A stretch of DNA of 64,000 nucleotides from an uncultured Pseudomonadota bacterium (GCA_937864035.1 CALMIO010000001.1:1-64000), one strand, 5' to 3'; shown: positions 15,528-25,173, counted from the stretch's first letter. Notes: generated from the sequence alone by a model not told the origin. Program-made: numbers and translations.

Positions 15528-17648
15528 ATGAAAACAATCAATCAAAGAGATGTTTTAAAAACTTTGTTGACGATCTTCCTCATTATGGGCGCGTTCTGTC
15601 AGCAAGCTTTATCTCAAGGTGAGCCGCGCAATCTTTATAAAGACGATTCCGGACGTTACAAACATAGGCCTGATACTTTAAATTATATCGATCAAGTAGT
15701 TGCTCCGGAAATTGAAAGGGCGAAAGAGCGAGCACACGAGAAAGAAGTTACCGAGAAGGCGCAGAAAGTTATTGAACGAGTCCAAGAGATTGACTATCAA
15801 AATTTGCTTCGTGAACAAAAAGGGGAGGCGCCGGTCGGGACAATGTATATTAAACATCCTTATGAGGATGGCGTTGAATCGCTCCAGCAAGTTGGCGCTA
15901 ATCTTAAAAAGGCTCAATCTTCGATCCTTGATCCAACAACTTTTTATCAATGCATGGATTATAAAATTATCGGAGTTTGCGTTGATCCGGTAACTAAAAA
16001 AGAATCTCCCTACGTTCAATACTGGATGCCCTCTCAGATGGTTGAAAATACCAATCATCCATTGCTGACGGGTTTTTTGCCCAAAAGTCTTGTTAAAACG
16101 GCCAAAGAGTCGCTAAGAGGTTTTAATGAAAATATTATTAGAACTCGCCCAATGCAGGGAGATGCTAATCAAATATTGCAGATCAAAGAAAAATTGATAG
16201 AAAAAATAAATTCCTTGCAGGAGCGTTTTAGAAATCGTCCTCCAGAATGGTTAGACAAAGTACATGGAGTTGTTACTAATGAATTTCATCACTGGCCAAC
16301 GTTTCTTGATTACTATATTGCTCCCGCGATGCAGATGGCTTTAACCGATCCAACCGCCGCTCAAGTGAACGCTTTTTTTGGCAAAGCTTTTTGCCATGAA
16401 TTTAAATTAGCCCATCGCATTAACCTTAGCTTAGGCGGACGATATCCAATGGCATGGAACAGCGATATGGGTATTGGCTTGATGTTTTCGCGGATTGGCG
16501 GCGGTGCTGGTTTGTTTTTCTTTGAGGAGGATCCACAAAAATTTCATGAGCGCGAAGCGCATCCTCACGCTTGTCTTGCTTTTAATGCTAATCCGCAAAG
16601 TCGGGTAAGCGGGTTTTTTAATTCTCCTTATGGAAGACAGCCGTTTGACGTTGCGATTGGGGCTTGGGACGAAAAAGATCCAGAGCTTTTACAGGTTGTT
16701 GGAGAAAGGTGTCAAGGGATCAATCAAGGCTCTTGGCTCCCCGCTTATAACACCTCAGCGACAGCTTTTCATTCAACTGCTTTTGCTCTTGGCACGGTGC
16801 GAGGAATTAAAATTCCATTTAAAAAAGTTTATATAGATAATTTGTCGGCAACAAACCCGGCAGATCGGGTAAAAAATCCTTACTATGATTTTACTTATAG
16901 CGATCAATATGGGCTCAGAGACAAAGTTCAATGGATAGTGACTGGCAACCCGGCACTTGATGGTCCGCCATCGACGGAAAGCGTTAAGGAGTGCGGAACA
17001 ATTCAAAAATTCGTGCTTGATTATCAGAAAGGGATTGAAAAAGTTGGCGTTTGGGAGAAAGAATTGTTTAATGGCGGCTCTCCAACTGTGCCACCAGTTG
17101 GTGGTCAAAAATCTTTTTTAAATGAAGGATTAAATCCCGCGCCGATCGCCTTGGCAAATCCGAAAGATTCTATCGGCGCCGAAGCACGCGCTCAAAGCGA
17201 TTTTGAAAAATTATTTGATCAGTTTGAAAATAAAGACACCTTTGCCGTTAGAACTCCAAATCATTTTTTTCACACTCCACAGCCTCAATCGACCAGAAGG
17301 CCGTTTCCAACACTGCCAAGTCCGGGCTTAACACCTTTTCCAATCCCGACAGAGCCGTTATTTATTACGCCGCCGCCAACGGCTTCTCGCACCCCAATTA
17401 TTACGACAACTCCCGGCCCAACACCGACTCGCACGCCAACGAGAACCCCAACCAATACTCCGACACCTCGTTTAACGCCTCTGCCAACTTATCCGCCAAT
17501 ATCGACTTTCGTGCCCGATCCCGGCAACGCCACTCCGGGCGAGCCAACCGGTCATTATGCTTTGATTGCTCATTGGAGGATGATTCGTTGTTGCGTTATG
17601 CCGCGAGCCGTACCAGTTAGCGGGCCGCTTCCTGAAATTAGAGAATAA
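15528..17648 (+). CDS. Secreted protein, distantly TraU/PFL_4710-like
   Basis: This 706-residue protein has a signal peptide (about residues 12-30). Residues 138-185 (FYQCMDYKIIGVCVDP, then VQYWMPSQMVE) resemble the cysteine-containing start of TraU-like and PFL_4710-like proteins of conjugation systems. The central part is rich in aromatic and glycine residues (RIGGGAGLFFFEEDP). The C-terminal 130 residues are Pro/Thr-rich (TPTRTPTRTPTNTPTP) and probably form an extended linker. The link to conjugation is a pattern match and weak; no other transfer genes are in view. Confidence 0.55.
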   Translation: MKTINQRDVLKTLLTIFLIMGAFCQQALSQGEPRNLYKDDSGRYKHRPDTLNYIDQVVAPEIERAKERAHEKEVTEKAQKVIERVQEIDYQNLLREQKGEAPVGTMYIKHPYEDGVESLQQVGANLKKAQSSILDPTTFYQCMDYKIIGVCVDPVTKKESPYVQYWMPSQMVENTNHPLLTGFLPKSLVKTAKESLRGFNENIIRTRPMQGDANQILQIKEKLIEKINSLQERFRNRPPEWLDKVHGVVTNEFHHWPTFLDYYIAPAMQMALTDPTAAQVNAFFGKAFCHEFKLAHRINLSLGGRYPMAWNSDMGIGLMFSRIGGGAGLFFFEEDPQKFHEREAHPHACLAFNANPQSRVSGFFNSPYGRQPFDVAIGAWDEKDPELLQVVGERCQGINQGSWLPAYNTSATAFHSTAFALGTVRGIKIPFKKVYIDNLSATNPADRVKNPYYDFTYSDQYGLRDKVQWIVTGNPALDGPPSTESVKECGTIQKFVLDYQKGIEKVGVWEKELFNGGSPTVPPVGGQKSFLNEGLNPAPIALANPKDSIGAEARAQSDFEKLFDQFENKDTFAVRTPNHFFHTPQPQSTRRPFPTLPSPGLTPFPIPTEPLFITPPPTASRTPIITTTPGPTPTRTPTRTPTNTPTPRLTPLPTYPPISTFVPDPGNATPGEPTGHYALIAHWRMIRCCVMPRAVPVSGPLPEIRE

Positions 17649-17651
17649 TTT

Positions 17652-18335
17652 ATGAAAATCAGAAACCTCCCCCTTTTTTTTACCGTCATTTTAAGCTTTC
17701 TTTTGCTTGGCATTGAAGATCTTTTTTGCCAACCAAAGGATCCTAAAAAATTTTACCCGCAAGATTATGTCAATGATCCTTTGTCAAAGCGCGATGTAAA
17801 ATTAAAAGAAGGTTCTAATAAAAGCAAAACAATTGAAAAAAAAGATAGTGCGCTAACCAGCGATTCTCGGGAAGCTGAAAATATCATCGATTTTTCAAAT
17901 TACTTTGATCAACAGCAAAATAGAGAAGAAGAAAAACAAGAAGAAGGTTCTTTGGTTCAGCAAGCTGGCGATAAGAAAAAAGTTTTAGCGGTCGGTTTGA
18001 TAGTCAATTCGCTCGATAAAGAACACCTGCGATTAGTGTTAAGCGATTTAGTCGAGGCCGCTGTTAGCAACGATTTAACAATAGGAGATGTTTATGCTAT
18101 TGGCAATATTGGAAATCTTATTAGCCTTCGCGAATCTTCTCAATTAGCGGCTCGCGAAGGGTGGATTAGGGCCGTTAGCGAAGTGCCTCCAAAATACGCC
18201 GCCGTTAAAACTTCACCAACATACATTATTCATACGCCGGAAGGAGAGATCTTGATCGAGGGTTTAATCAAAAGACCCTTGAAAGCTTTGTTTGATGGAG
18301 CAGGTAACATTAGTTTGCCTGAAAATGCCGGTTAA
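17652..18335 (+). CDS. Secreted protein, possibly TrbC/TraW-like
   Basis: This 227-residue protein has a signal peptide (about 1-26), a charged disordered stretch (about 45-105) and a folded C-terminal domain. The segment VGLIVNSLDKEHLRLVLSDL followed by SPTYIIHTPEGEILIEGL recalls the thioredoxin-like fold of TrbC/TraW assembly proteins, in which a late strand reads like PTFIV-EG. The catalytic cysteines of thioredoxins are absent. It is the third gene of the trio and starts 3 bases after the previous stop. Confidence 0.5.
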   Translation: MKIRNLPLFFTVILSFLLLGIEDLFCQPKDPKKFYPQDYVNDPLSKRDVKLKEGSNKSKTIEKKDSALTSDSREAENIIDFSNYFDQQQNREEEKQEEGSLVQQAGDKKKVLAVGLIVNSLDKEHLRLVLSDLVEAAVSNDLTIGDVYAIGNIGNLISLRESSQLAAREGWIRAVSEVPPKYAAVKTSPTYIIHTPEGEILIEGLIKRPLKALFDGAGNISLPENAG

Positions 18336-18405
18336 TAGCTCAAAAATGGCGACCGCCCTAGCGTAAATTCCAGTTATTTTAGAGTACTTCATACGAGAAA
18401 AATCA

Positions 18406-19137
18406 ATGAATTGCCTGATCTTTTTTAGCAACGAACGAGATGAAAAAGACAGCTCATCTATTAAATTGACAGGCGCGCGCGCCAAGCGGATTTTTGAATT
18501 TGGGCAGATTAGAAAAGGAGATCGAATTACTATTGGTGAATTTGGCGGTCTTTTGGGCACGGGAGAAGTTTTGACAATACAAGCGAATCTTTGCGAATTT
18601 CAAATATTATCGCTCGATCAAAGATCGCCTGAATTGTCGCCATTGTCATTGTGGGTCGCAATTCCGCGTCCTCAAATGATTAAAAAAATCGTTTACAGTG
18701 CCGCCCAGTTAGGGATTAAACGGCTCAATTTTTTTCGAGGCGATCTGACAGTTAAAAGTTACACCCAATCTAAAGAATTGCGGCCTAACCAGATATTGTT
18801 GCGAATCGTCGAAGGTTTGGAGCAAGCCAGAGCAACTTTACCTCCTCAAATTGAAGTCTTTAGCTCTTTAAGCAGGGAATTGCCAAAGCTTTCCACCGAG
18901 GAGCTTAATGCCACTGTTTACGCTGATTGCAAAGGGGCGGAAGTTATCAAGCCTTTTTCTCAGAGCCGCTATTTGAACACTATTTTAATTGGGCCCGAAT
19001 CCGGTTGGAGCGATCGTGAAAGAAATTTGTTTGAAACCTTGAAAATCGAACCAGTTAGTTTTGGGGAGAGAATTTTGCGGGTTGATCTTGCTTGCGCTGT
19101 TGCGAGTTCTTTTTGCCATGATTTAAAGCTCATTTGA
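18406..19137 (+). CDS. rsmE: 16S rRNA m3U1498 methyltransferase
   Basis: This 243-residue SPOUT-class methyltransferase has an N-terminal PUA-like domain and a C-terminal knotted domain with LIGPESGWSDRE, then FGERILRVDLA, the SAM-binding knot signatures of RsmE. It methylates U1498 of 16S rRNA. The length is normal. It stands between the secreted trio and the RegB gene with short gaps and may be part of either transcript. Confidence 0.93.
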   Translation: MNCLIFFSNERDEKDSSSIKLTGARAKRIFEFGQIRKGDRITIGEFGGLLGTGEVLTIQANLCEFQILSLDQRSPELSPLSLWVAIPRPQMIKKIVYSAAQLGIKRLNFFRGDLTVKSYTQSKELRPNQILLRIVEGLEQARATLPPQIEVFSSLSRELPKLSTEELNATVYADCKGAEVIKPFSQSRYLNTILIGPESGWSDRERNLFETLKIEPVSFGERILRVDLACAVASSFCHDLKLI

Positions 19138-19251
19138 TAGTTGAATTGACTATTATTTATTAAGAGATGCGTAAATTTTCTCGAAAATCGACTTTTAGAG
19201 AGTCATGTGAGATCATTGTCCAATAGAAGTTTTATTTGAGAGAAAATTAAA

Positions 19252-20526
19252 ATGACATCTCACTTTGCCTCTTGGTATTTAAAGCTCCGTTCATACGCTT
19301 TTTTGAGCCAACTTTTGATCTTATTTTTAGCGGCTGGGATTTTTAACTTAACCTTACCTTTGCTTCCAATTGTCTCTCTGCTTTTTTTGATTCCAGCCAG
19401 TAATTTATTATCCTCTCCCATATTAGCCAAGAAGGGAAAAGACAGCAGAGTCATTGGATTAATTTTGTTATTTGATGTGTTTATTTTAACTGGCGTTCTG
19501 ATGCTTTCAGGCGGTCCGACGAATCCATTTTCAATAGCTTATTTTTTGAATGTTGTTTTGGCAGCTGTTATGCTCGACGCTTTTTGGACATGGGTAATGG
19601 CGCTAGCTTCCTCACTTGCTTTTGGAGCAACTTTCTTTTTTTATCGCCCTATTCCCGAATGGGAACATCATTTTCATCATCATGGTTTTTCTTTGCATCT
19701 TCACGGCATGTGGCTTTCGTATCTGATAGTTTCTCTTTTGGCGGCTTATTTTTTGGTAAAAATAGTTAAGCAATCGAAATTAAAAGAGCTGAGGCTTAAA
19801 CAATTTGAAGAGTTAGCTATCAATCAGAAACGATTAGCTCTTTTGGCGGCGCTTGCTGGCGGTGCGGCTCATGAATTGGGAACGCCGCTAGCTAATATAG
19901 TTTTAATCGCTTCAGAATTATCGAGACAAGCTCGAGATCTTAATTTTAATCAGGATGTTATTAGCGATCTTGATACGCTTAAGACCGAAAGCTTTCGTTG
20001 TAAGGAGATTATTCAAAAGTTTTCCCAAGGAATTGGCGAACCTGCCAATCAAACTTTAGAAAGTGTTGCTCCCGAGACAATACTTAGATCTGTTGTCAAA
20101 GAGCTAGAAAGTGAAAATCTCGTGTCTATTAAATCAGACGCTGAAGTGTTGTTTAAGAATGTTCCTTCAATTGCTTTGCGAAACGCCTTTAAAAGTATTA
20201 TTAAAAACGCTCTTGAAGCTGGCGCCGATCTTGGCGCCGCACCCCCTGTTTTGATTGAGATTCGCCAAGTTGATGATTTATTGCGAATTGATATTATTGA
20301 TAAAGGCAAGGGTATTAAAGAGGGAGATTTGGATAGGGTAGGCGAGCCCTTTTTTTCGACCAAACAAAACGGCGAAGGAATGGGTTTAGGAGTTTATTTG
20401 GCTCGACTTACGGCGGAACAGCTCGGGGGGCAACTTAGTTATCGCTCGAAAGTCGGCGAGGGCACTACAGCAACCTTTATGTTGCCAATAGATGTTGTTA
20501 ACAAGAAACAACTGTATGGAACTTAA
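19252..20526 (+). CDS. regB: RegB/PrrB-type redox sensor histidine kinase
   Basis: This 424-residue kinase has about six N-terminal membrane segments (to about residue 170). It keeps the hallmark heptapeptide GGPTNPF (87-93), a quinone-sensing motif in RegB, and a His-rich loop (HHFHHH, 139-144). The H-box GGAAHELGTPLANI has His207. Cys250 in FRCKEI matches the redox-active cysteine of RegB. The N-box (NALEAG) and G-boxes (GKGIK, GMGLG) complete the ATPase domain. In Proteobacteria RegB senses respiratory redox state and controls respiration, photosynthesis and nitrogen genes. The response regulator follows with an 11-base overlap. Confidence 0.93.
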   Translation: MTSHFASWYLKLRSYAFLSQLLILFLAAGIFNLTLPLLPIVSLLFLIPASNLLSSPILAKKGKDSRVIGLILLFDVFILTGVLMLSGGPTNPFSIAYFLNVVLAAVMLDAFWTWVMALASSLAFGATFFFYRPIPEWEHHFHHHGFSLHLHGMWLSYLIVSLLAAYFLVKIVKQSKLKELRLKQFEELAINQKRLALLAALAGGAAHELGTPLANIVLIASELSRQARDLNFNQDVISDLDTLKTESFRCKEIIQKFSQGIGEPANQTLESVAPETILRSVVKELESENLVSIKSDAEVLFKNVPSIALRNAFKSIIKNALEAGADLGAAPPVLIEIRQVDDLLRIDIIDKGKGIKEGDLDRVGEPFFSTKQNGEGMGLGVYLARLTAEQLGGQLSYRSKVGEGTTATFMLPIDVVNKKQLYGT

Positions 20527-21085
20527 AAAAAATCAACCAAAAAAATTTTTGGTAATAGATGATGATACTTTATTTAGAACGCGGCTTGCGAAGGCGATCG
20601 CTGGACGCGGCTTGTTTGAAGCGGTTGAAGCTGAGGATAAAATTTCTGCTTTGCGCATGATTGATCAATTTTCGCCAGATTATATTATCTTAGATCTTAA
20701 GCTTAAAAACCAAGAGAGCGGCCTCGATCTTTTGTCGCTTTTGATCGAAAAATTGCCATCTGCTAAAATTATAGTTTTGACTGGTTATGGCACTATCAAG
20801 ACCGCAGTTACAGCTTTAAAGATGGGAGCGGTTCATTATCTTACTAAGCCAGTTGATCTTGATTCCATCTTTGCTATCTTAAATGAAAATTGCTCGGAAA
20901 GAATAGATGAGAGTTGCCGATTATCAGCAAGCGGTGTGCCTACTCTTGATCAAGTTGAATGGGAGCACATAAATAGGGTATTAGTTGAATGTGATGGAAA
21001 TATAACGAAAGCCGCTCAGCTATTGGGCTTGCATCGCCGTTCTTTGCAAAGAAAGTTAAACAAGACGCCGCTTAAAATCATTTAG
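20516..21085 (+). CDS. regA: RegA/PrrA-type response regulator
   Basis: This 189-residue regulator has a receiver domain (FLVIDDDTLFRTRLA; phospho-Asp in YIILDLKL; Lys in YLTKPVDL) and a C-terminal Fis-type helix-turn-helix (NITKAAQLLGLHRRSLQRKL), the exact layout of RegA/ActR. It acts with the RegB kinase just upstream. The ATG at 20516 is chosen because it gives the family N-terminus; the open frame has an earlier start eight codons upstream inside regB. Confidence 0.93.
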   Translation: MELKKNQPKKFLVIDDDTLFRTRLAKAIAGRGLFEAVEAEDKISALRMIDQFSPDYIILDLKLKNQESGLDLLSLLIEKLPSAKIIVLTGYGTIKTAVTALKMGAVHYLTKPVDLDSIFAILNENCSERIDESCRLSASGVPTLDQVEWEHINRVLVECDGNITKAAQLLGLHRRSLQRKLNKTPLKII

Positions 21086-21125
21086 CTTTTTCAATAATTA
21101 AAAGATAGAGGCAAAGCGACATTTT

Positions 21126-21146
21126 GCCGCGTTGAATTCTCGCGGC
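21126..21146. promoter_or_regulatory. GC-rich inverted repeat after regA
   Basis: GCCGCG and CGCGGC are separated by nine bases in an otherwise AT-rich gap of 118 bases. No T-run follows, so it is either a poor terminator for regBA or an operator in the promoter region of the lipoprotein gene that starts 58 bases later. Confidence 0.4.
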
Positions 21147-21203
21147 GTCAGCAGTATATAGGTTGATATTGTTTTTTGATTTGGTTAATTTAACGAGAAA
21201 ATT

Positions 21204-21674
21204 ATGTTAATAAGATCTCTTTGTTTGATTTTTATTACTCTTTTACTGACTTCGTGTGGAGGCTCTTCATCTGATAGCGGAATTTTGCTTAAAGGAAAAT
21301 TAACTGAAGGCGGCGGCGCTCATCATTCGGCTATGCTAAAACATGCTCCCGGCCAGCCGATTGAAGAGGTTAAAATCTGCGCTTTAGGGCGGTGTTCTAC
21401 TACAGATCTACAAGGTCTTTGGGGATTTTTTGCTCCTTCAGATTTTAATGGCGGACCTGCTTTGTTTTTAATCGATGGTCATGGCATCAAAGCTCAGACC
21501 GCTGTTACTGTTCCAACCGTTAACGATGGTGAGAGTGTTTTTATTCATTTTGAAAGACGTTCTGATAGCGATGTAATCGTTCATCATATTGATATTGAAT
21601 CTTCTGGAAGTGATCATAATCATGATCATTCTGCCGATGAGCATGCCGCGAACGAAGATCATTATGGTGAATAA
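21204..21674 (+). CDS. Histidine-rich lipoprotein
   Basis: This 156-residue protein has a lipoprotein signal with lipobox LLTSC (cysteine at about residue 18) followed by a Gly/Ser linker, and a compact middle domain with the two cysteines of KICALGRCSTTD. The last 30 residues are rich in His and Asp/Glu (HNHDHSADEHAANEDHYGE), and HH pairs also occur at residues 41-42 and near 133. Such tails commonly bind transition metals. The barrel protein that follows suggests an envelope metal-handling or export pair. No specific family is recognised. Confidence 0.7.
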   Translation: MLIRSLCLIFITLLLTSCGGSSSDSGILLKGKLTEGGGAHHSAMLKHAPGQPIEEVKICALGRCSTTDLQGLWGFFAPSDFNGGPALFLIDGHGIKAQTAVTVPTVNDGESVFIHFERRSDSDVIVHHIDIESSGSDHNHDHSADEHAANEDHYGE

Positions 21675-21717
21675 TTGATTCGCGCAATTAAACTAATTAG
21701 TCTAACTAATAGAGGTT

Positions 21718-22722
21718 TTGCAATTTCAATTGATCTGTAAAAAATATAGATCTTTTCTTTTAATTTTTGGATTAGCTTTATTGTTCGCGCGCGAATCATT
21801 TGCTTGCGATCCGTGCGCCATCTTTAACGCTAGTCGCCTGCAAGGACACCAAAAAGACTCCTTAACTTTCGCCGTTAGTCAGCAGCTAACAACTTTTAAG
21901 CGAAAGCGCGAGGAGCGTAGCTTAGCAGTTTCAAGCGGTGAAAACTTGCGAGCTTTTAGCACTACTCAATTTTCAGTCAATTATGATCTTAACGAGAGGC
22001 TTGGACTACAGTTTTCCCTCCCCTTAATAGGCAGAAATTATTGGAGATATCAAAATTTTAGGAGAGATCGTGAGCTTGATATAGGCATTGGCGATGCTGT
22101 TTTTCTCACGAATTATACCTTTGCCGAAAAGAGAGGTTTAAATTTTAACGGTAGTTTATCAGCATCTTTTGGCGTTAAACTGCCTACTGGTGATACCGGA
22201 GTGCTGAGAGATTTAGCCAGCGGCAATAGGAGTGATGATCCATTAAAAGATGGGTTCAAACATCATCAAATTGGCGCCGCTAGCGGCGGGCGCGCGCTCA
22301 GTCTTGGCAGTGGCTCTGTCGATTACATTCTCGGAGTTAATTCTTTAACGCGGTACAAACGTGCTTTGTTGTTGTCGCGCCTGCAGTATGGAGTAAGAAC
22401 CGAGGGAGATTTTAACTACCGCTTTGCCAATGATTTGATAGCTTCAATCAGTACCGGATATTTTCTAAGCGCCGATCATGATCTAACTTTGGCGCTTCTT
22501 TTGAGCGTGAGCGGTGAATTTAAAAATAAGGATAAGTTAAGAGGAGGGTTTGTTGATGGATCTGGATTTTCAAATATTTATTTTGGGCCTGAATTGCTTT
22601 TGACGTATAAGAAAAATTTAGGAGCTGAGCTGAGATTTGAAGCACGCGCCACTAATCCCGATCCCGCCGCTGAAATAATACCGGCTGAGCGTTATTCAGT
22701 TAGCTTTTTTTACCGGTTCTGA
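21718..22722 (+). CDS. Outer-membrane beta-barrel protein
   Basis: This protein of about 334 residues has a signal peptide (ending ESFA) and a mature start CDPCAIFNASR. The rest alternates polar and aromatic strands and ends in a terminal phenylalanine (SFFYRF), as in barrel proteins recognised by the Bam machinery. No ATG start is in place: TTG at 21718 gives the full frame but has AGAGG only two bases away, and TTG at 21730 has better spacing. Its neighbour is a His-rich lipoprotein, so metal transport is a plausible but unproven role. Its 3' end overlaps the converging phosphoesterase gene by 27 bases. Confidence 0.75.
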   Translation: MQFQLICKKYRSFLLIFGLALLFARESFACDPCAIFNASRLQGHQKDSLTFAVSQQLTTFKRKREERSLAVSSGENLRAFSTTQFSVNYDLNERLGLQFSLPLIGRNYWRYQNFRRDRELDIGIGDAVFLTNYTFAEKRGLNFNGSLSASFGVKLPTGDTGVLRDLASGNRSDDPLKDGFKHHQIGAASGGRALSLGSGSVDYILGVNSLTRYKRALLLSRLQYGVRTEGDFNYRFANDLIASISTGYFLSADHDLTLALLLSVSGEFKNKDKLRGGFVDGSGFSNIYFGPELLLTYKKNLGAELRFEARATNPDPAAEIIPAERYSVSFFYRF

Positions 22723-23961
22723 AAAGCTTTGATTGTCCCTTCTTAAAGTTATAATCACGAATCCAGCCGGTTGTCTAATAGGTTCTAAGATATCACTGCT
22801 AACGTAGTACCTCATTAGTCCCGGATGAACGAAAGAAGCTGCCCTAGTTCCCCAAATATCCCAGTGATAAGTATGATTGTTAACTCTATCGCTATAACCC
22901 CAAAATGGCATTACCCAACTTGTCGGCAGGATTGTTTCGTTCCAATGATAGTGTCCGGTTAGTATGAGATCGTAATTGCCTTCCCAAAACTTGCTGGTTA
23001 CTCCGTCATTGTTGTGACCAATCAGTATGTTAGTTTCATTAGCAGGGAGTTTGCCCGGACATTTGGGCGCGCCAAAATGCGAATCGTCAATGCCAACTAT
23101 ATTTAGTTTTGCTCCGTTAATTGTTAAGACAGCAAGATTGTTATTAAGGTTATAAAACCCACTTTTCTTTTCGAGTTTTAAACTAAGCGCCGCTGGTTGA
23201 TGTCCGTGATAATCATGATTGCCGCTGACCTCAAAGGCACAAGCCGCTCTAGCAGTTATTTTTTTTAACTCGGCAAATCCCGCCTCATTAATGTCATCGG
23301 GAGCTTTGGTAATGGTGTCTCCGGTAGATACGACAATGTTGTATCGAATATTGTGCTTTTCGATGAAAGCGTTAAATTTTCGGGATTCTTCAAGAGCTAG
23401 GTTATTTTTCAGCATAAAGTGCATGTCTGAAATGTGCAGTATTCTTAAGCCATCTAATTGTGGAGGCAAATTGACGATCGGCAGTTCATATTCAAATAAA
23501 GTGCTCCAATTTGAAATTGTGCGCCTATGCTCGCTAGAGCGGATCTTTTCAAGTCGCTCTGTTCTTAGAAGGAAATCTTCCTGATTAACGATTGGTTCGC
23601 GGTATGATTTTGGTTTTTCTGATTGCTTAACCCTTGTTGGTATAGCTCGTGGATCTGGCGGAGCCCAATTCCATTCAAAAAGATATTTTAGTGATTCTTT
23701 AAAGGAGCGAGCTTGAGGTTTGCCGTTCATTATTTCTTTTGCCATTAAAGCTTGCTCTTCTGCTAGAAGTTGCAAGGGTACTGGCGGTAAAACTATTGAA
23801 TCGAAAGTTTTGGTCGTTGATTTTAGGCTGCTAGAGACCGTCTCAGCGCTTTCTTTGAATTTTTCAAGCGCTTCTCGATAATCAATCGGTGGTAAATTGT
23901 CAACGATCGTATCGATTAACGCTTGTGATATTGGCTTATTGTGGTTAGCTGCTACTATCAT
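22696..23961 (-). CDS. Calcineurin-like metallophosphoesterase
   Basis: This 421-residue protein has the five metallophosphoesterase motifs in order: ILHISDMHF, VVSTGDTI, VSGNHDYH, ILIGHNND and LILTGHYHWN, which coordinate two metal ions. The N-terminal 170 residues are a predicted helical extension without signal peptide or membrane segment. Related membrane-associated enzymes include lipid-A-type phosphoesterases (LpxG/YkuE group), but those have transmembrane anchors. The substrate is unknown. It is oriented against the barrel gene, with overlapping ends. Confidence 0.88.
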   Translation of the reverse strand: MIVAANHNKPISQALIDTIVDNLPPIDYREALEKFKESAETVSSSLKSTTKTFDSIVLPPVPLQLLAEEQALMAKEIMNGKPQARSFKESLKYLFEWNWAPPDPRAIPTRVKQSEKPKSYREPIVNQEDFLLRTERLEKIRSSEHRRTISNWSTLFEYELPIVNLPPQLDGLRILHISDMHFMLKNNLALEESRKFNAFIEKHNIRYNIVVSTGDTITKAPDDINEAGFAELKKITARAACAFEVSGNHDYHGHQPAALSLKLEKKSGFYNLNNNLAVLTINGAKLNIVGIDDSHFGAPKCPGKLPANETNILIGHNNDGVTSKFWEGNYDLILTGHYHWNETILPTSWVMPFWGYSDRVNNHTYHWDIWGTRAASFVHPGLMRYYVSSDILEPIRQPAGFVIITLRRDNQSFSEPVKKAN

Positions 23962-24072
23962 CAGGTTTGATTTTGCTTTACTTAAAGCCCTCAGGCTAGT
24001 TAATTATGGTTAAATAATTGTTTTGATTCTGTTAGGATCGACGAGGATCTGATTTCGCCTCGGTTATTGTTT

Positions 24073-25167
24073 CTAGAGCGGAAGCAAAATAGAAAAAGCG
24101 CTGCCTTTGCCGATTTTGCTTTCGACTTCGACGGCGCCGCCGTGAACTAAAGCGATGTGTTTGACGATTGCGAGTCCCAAACCAGTGCCGCCAGTCTCGC
24201 GGGAACGTCCGGCGTCAACTCTATAAAATCTTTCAAAAAGTCTTGGTAAATGCCGTTGTTCAATGCCAATGCCTTGATCGATCACTTTAATTCTGAGCAT
24301 TTTTCTCTCGCTCTCTTCTTTGACTGCAATAGTGATAGTTTTTTCGGGTCCTCCGTATTTAATGGCGTTTTCTATTAAATTAACCAGCGCTTGCTCTAGC
24401 AGTGATTTATTTGCTCTCACTTTGAGCCTTTTAGAGATTTTAATCTCTAATTCAACTTTGGCGATTTCAAGCTCGCGCACCATTGAATCTTTAATTGACT
24501 TTATGAAGTTGTGTAAATTAACAGACGCGCATTTGATTGAACCGGCTGATGATCCTCCTTGCTCTAATCTAGCGATCGAAAGAAGATCCTCTATGATTTG
24601 CTGGATTCTGTTGGCTTGCTTTAGAATTATCTCCAAAAAATGTTTGCAATCGTCTTGGTTTTGATACGAACCGCTTAGCAAAGTTTCGGCAAAACCTTTA
24701 ATGCTGGTGATGGGAGTTTTTAATTCGTGCGAGACGTTTGCCACAAAATCCCGCCTTATAGCTTCAAGCCTACGAGTTTCGGTTAGATCGCGAAGAATAA
24801 CTAAAATTTTTTTATCAGCGGTTGGTTGATTGTGATATAGATAAAAAGAGAGTTTTAGCGATTTTGAAACCGGCTCAGAAATGTTTAGATCTATTTCGGC
24901 AGAAAGCTTTCTTCTTAAAACTTTTTTAGCAGTTTTCACCAGTAGCCTTGATTGTAATAATTTCTCAAGTTCTTCTAATTTTTTGGGGATAGTTATTTGT
25001 CCTAGAAGATCAAGAGCGGCGCTATTGGCAGCGGCAATCCGCATATTTTCTCTTACAAAAATAATACCTAAGTTAATGTTTTGAACTAAGAATTCGGCGG
25101 CAAATTCACTCGCATAACGGTCATTTAGAGGTAAGCCAGTTGAATTTTTGTGACGAGTTATTTTCAA
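24073..25167 (-). CDS. PhoR-like sensor histidine kinase
   Basis: This 364-residue kinase has an N-terminal PAS-like domain (about residues 25-120), an H-box FVANVSHELKTPITSIKGFAE, and the N- and G-boxes NAIKYG, DQGIGI and GTGLGLAIV. No transmembrane segment is seen, unlike typical PhoR, so it is likely a cytoplasmic or peripheral sensor. The response-regulator gene lies 6 bases upstream. No phosphate-transport genes are nearby, so the phosphate link is only by family. Confidence 0.88.
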   Translation of the reverse strand: MKITRHKNSTGLPLNDRYASEFAAEFLVQNINLGIIFVRENMRIAAANSAALDLLGQITIPKKLEELEKLLQSRLLVKTAKKVLRRKLSAEIDLNISEPVSKSLKLSFYLYHNQPTADKKILVILRDLTETRRLEAIRRDFVANVSHELKTPITSIKGFAETLLSGSYQNQDDCKHFLEIILKQANRIQQIIEDLLSIARLEQGGSSAGSIKCASVNLHNFIKSIKDSMVRELEIAKVELEIKISKRLKVRANKSLLEQALVNLIENAIKYGGPEKTITIAVKEESERKMLRIKVIDQGIGIEQRHLPRLFERFYRVDAGRSRETGGTGLGLAIVKHIALVHGGAVEVESKIGKGSAFSILLPL

Positions 25168-25173
25168 GCTTTT

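Noticed and set aside
15528..17648. A firm TraU annotation
   Set aside because: Only one short cysteine region is similar, and no other part of a mating-pair apparatus is visible, so it is kept as a weak resemblance.
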